This document shows positions 61,560 to 64,000 of a DNA stretch of 64,000 nucleotides, one piece after another. The notes under the pieces are model-generated. The model saw only the letters and a list, made by a program, of their open reading frames with translations, was not told where the DNA came from and made no database searches. The stretch is from the NCBI GenBank assembly GCA_028551475.1, contig CM052360.1, positions 16,976,501 through 17,040,500 on the forward strand, in the 5' to 3' direction. The translations under genes and the position numbers were made by a program. This DNA comes from Casuarina equisetifolia (lineage: Eukaryota; Streptophyta; Magnoliopsida; Fagales; Casuarinaceae). Every line of letters begins with the position of its first letter. Position 1 is the first letter of the stretch.

Positions 61560-61990
61560 AACGATGCATTTTGCTTTAAGGTTAGGTTACCATACCTAAA
61601 TGCCTTATTTTACCCTAGGGTTAGGGTTCCCTTTATCGCATTTTTTTTTCAAAACTCACTGTTTTGTCCTACATAGTGCATTTTGCCTTAGGGTTAGGTT
61701 TTTCGCAGCTAAATGCTCTATTTCACTTAACACTGACACACACCATTTTGCTTTCGGTTAAGCACATTGTTTTAACGATTAGGGTTAGCATTTCACTAGC
61801 CATCCTAAACCCACCATTTCACTACACAATTCGGTGCACCGTTTTGGCTTAGGGTTAAGGTTTCTCTGCCGGTCCTAAACGATTTTTCATGGTCCCTTTA
61901 CACACTGTTTTGACATCTTATTAGAGCGCACCATTTCCTTCACACGGCACACACCATTTTATTACACAGTTTAAACACACCGTTTTCATC
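61560..61990. repeat. Imperfect repeats with TTAGGGTTAGG cores in the copia 2 leader
   Basis: Units of roughly 60-80 bp combine CACCATTTT or CACCGTTTT with (C)TTAGGGTTA(A/G)GGTTT and CTAAA. Examples are near 61613, 61690, 61778 and 61849. The period is irregular. The sequence lies in the untranslated leader between the primer site and gag. Confidence 0.6.
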
Positions 61991-62013
61991 CAGTTTGGGC
62001 TCCTCATTGGGTC

Positions 62014-62415
62014 GTGAATTCAAATCCCTTTTCTCGGATCCCTACCCAATTCAATGACTTGGGTCACATATTCTCAGTTGCCATTCACCACCACCGTTGC
62101 CGGCTCACTACCGTTTTTCATCATTGTTTCTCAACCGCTACTTTTCGCCGCCGTTGTCAATCATCTGCCTACTGTTTCTGGCCGTTTGCGTTGCTGTTTC
62201 TTTCTAGCCACCTCTTTTCATTGCCACTACCATTATGGTTGTTTCAACTGGTTTTCATTGTCGTTTTTGTCACCTTTTCTCGGTCGTCGCTTTCCATTGC
62301 CATCATTAATTGTCCACCATCGTTTATGGTCATTTTCTGCCATTGTTTCTTTTCAGCCACCATTGCAACCGCTGTCACCGCCACTGTAAAAAAAAAATTT
62401 CACCGTTTTTCATAG
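62014..62415. other. CCACCGTTG-rich low-complexity leader, not a gene
   Basis: The stretch is full of CCACCG, CGTTG and CATTG words, so two frames stay open and translate to His/Phe/Ser/Leu-rich strings. This repeated wording, with no domain, points to a retroelement leader rather than a coding sequence. Confidence 0.6.
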
Positions 62416-64000
62416 CCATTTGCACCACTGCCCATTTCTACAGTCATAAGCTCTAGATCTAAGCCTCCCAAGCATGGAAATTCAACCAAAATGCTAGATC
62501 CACTTCACCTTGTAGTCGGCAATGTTTCTACCATCGTTTTAGTTCCCTAACTTCTCACAAGATCCTCGGATTACTTCCCTTTGAGGCACAAGATGCTCAT
62601 TGCCCATAGATCTAAGGATAAACTTGCATTCTTGAATGGTAAGTTACCCACGCCTGCTGATGATGACCCCCGGGGTCAATCTTTGGGATAAATGCAACTT
62701 GATCATGCTTTCTTGGCTGATGCACTTATCCTCTCTTGAGATTACCAATTTGATTTCTATGTGTCATATTACTAGTGTTGCTTGGAAGATGTTGAAGACT
62801 CGTTATTCTAAAATTATAGGGACTCGTTGTTATGATCTGGAACAATGGATTGGAAAAGTCAAGTAACAACTGGATAAACCTGTCACCACATATTTTTCTT
62901 GGTTTAGTGATCTTTGGGCTGAATTGGATAAGTGTCTACTAACTATCAAATGCAAATGTACAAAATGCACTTGCAATTTCCCAACATTATTAACGGCCAA
63001 GAGAGAATCTGGATGGGTCAACATGATAATCGTTCTTCTACGGCTGGTAATTCACGATCTTCCTCTAGTGTTGGATCTAGCCAAGGAGGGTTAAAGTCAT
63101 TTTTTTGTGATCACTATTTGCGTCCAAGTCACACCAAGGACAAATGTTATCAATTGGTTGGATATCCTAATCATCTTAAAAATCAGAAGAAGAAAGACAA
63201 CAATAGTAGTTTAGCACATGCAGTGAGTGTTGATTCAGGATAGCAATCATTACCTCTTGCAAGTAGTACTACCTCGATGCATCAAGTTACTCTTTTTGGC
63301 TAGACTCTCACACCTAAGCAGTATCAGTAGGTGGTTTAGCTCCTTAGTCGCTTTAGACCTACTGAGCCCATGTCAAACTTCGCAGGTACTGTTTCTTCCT
63401 TACAAACTTCGTCTTTATCTAATTGGCTAATTGACTTATAAGCGAGTGACCACATTACGTGTGACCTCATATGCATGGATAACATTAGGTGCTACACATC
63501 TAACCCCATTCAGGTCAAACTACCTGACAATAGTAGTATGATACTCACCCATATTGGGACTATTCATATTTCTCCTTCTATCATACTCTATGAATTTTTA
63601 TATGTACCTACCTTTAAATGTAAGCTTTTGTTTGTTGTCAAATTTACCTTTGATAGTTCTTGTAAGATCACCTTTTACCTCCATTTTTATTTCTTCCAAA
63701 ACCGTATGACTAGGACAGTACTGGGATTGGGCAGGGTTGAACATCGTTTATATCATTTAGTGTCTCCAACGGCTACCACAACGGATATTTTTTCTACACT
63801 TGTTAAATCTTTTGAATTTAATGCTCTTAAGAGGGCTAATGTTTGTAGCATGACTATATTTAAGAACAATATTTTGAGTAATAAATAAATGTTATGGCAT
63901 TACCGATTTGGTCATTTTTATTGTTATGCCTCTCTTGACCTTTTTTGTTTGATTTGTCCTTTAGCAAAATAGACTTGTCTTCCTTTTGCTTCTCATACTT

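Larger units (their letters stand above)
61282..64000 (+). mobile_element. Ty1/copia retrotransposon 2, internal region, runs off right edge
   Basis: After a 1.2-kb leader, gag starts around 62500 (HKMLIAHRSKDKLAFLNGKL, then WKMLKTRYSKIIGTR). The zinc knuckle follows at 63106 (FFCDHYLRPSHTKDKCYQL, where the second Cys has become Tyr). The protease site is at 63436-63460 (D-stop-ASDHITCD, with a stop where DSG is expected), then VKLPDNSSMILTHIGTIHIS, YVPTFKCKLL and LGLGR. The pre-integrase motif is at 63894-63980 (WHYRFGH ... CLICPLAK.TCLPF), shortened in its middle. At least three stops or shifts make it non-functional. RT and RNase H would lie beyond the window. Confidence 0.88.

Noticed and set aside
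61613-61640. Interstitial telomere
   Set aside because: Only single or double TTAGGG units occur, spaced irregularly within a retroelement leader, and the usual plant unit is TTTAGGG.
62014-62415. Two overlapping open frames as possible genes
   Set aside because: They come from repeated CCACCG/CGTTG wording in a retroelement leader and show no domain or codon character.
1-64000. CRISPR arrays, bacterial operons or phage genes
   Set aside because: The window has plant introns and plant repeats throughout. No regularly spaced repeats or prokaryotic gene clusters were seen.

Overview
This is nuclear DNA from a flowering plant, most likely a eudicot. It is AT-rich, its genes are split by GT-AG introns, and it carries plant-type Ty1/copia elements, plant L1-type LINEs, a tRNA-derived SINE and a piece of plastid DNA. 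All exon borders were read by eye from reading frame, splice sites and phase, so they are predictions. I see no tRNA or rRNA gene, no CRISPR array and no prokaryotic operon.

Layout. (1) 1-8854, minus strand: the 5' seven exons of a P-class pentatricopeptide repeat gene close to Arabidopsis At1g10910/EMB3103; its 3' end lies beyond the left edge. (2) 9-18.6 kb: a gene-poor stretch with worn LTR-element traces, internal duplications and one dispersed repeat pair. (3) 18.7-31.7 kb, plus strand: a complete nine-coding-exon gene for a MORN-repeat phosphatidylinositol-4-phosphate 5-kinase of the PIP5K8/PIP5K9 type (767 residues predicted). (4) 31.7-37.7 kb: no gene, but microsatellites, a minisatellite and a GC-rich island with five ACGT-core motifs. 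(5) 37.8-44.9 kb, minus strand: a complete four-coding-exon gene for an ARGLU1-like arginine/glutamate-rich protein (279 residues). (6) 45.5-52.1 kb: a decayed plastid atpB/atpE insertion next to a decayed Ty1/copia element, which was itself hit by a 1.3-kb non-autonomous element and by a 5'-truncated LINE. (7) 53.0 kb: a tRNA-like SINE. (8) 54.3-54.7 kb, minus strand: a small single-coding-exon gene for a helical protein of unknown function. (9) 56.4-64 kb: an LTR-element trace, a second 5'-truncated LINE with its target duplication, and a second Ty1/copia element that runs off the right edge.

The four host genes are not an operon. Their order (PPR, PIP5K, ARGLU1-like) appears to match Arabidopsis chromosome 1 genes At1g10910, At1g10900 and At1g10890, as I remember that map, which suggests conserved microsynteny. 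The genes act in separate processes: organelle RNA metabolism, phosphoinositide signalling at membranes, and nuclear RNA processing. I did not find a convincing undescribed system. The most informative structures are the nested, datable insertions between 45 and 58.5 kb and the conserved small unknown-function gene.
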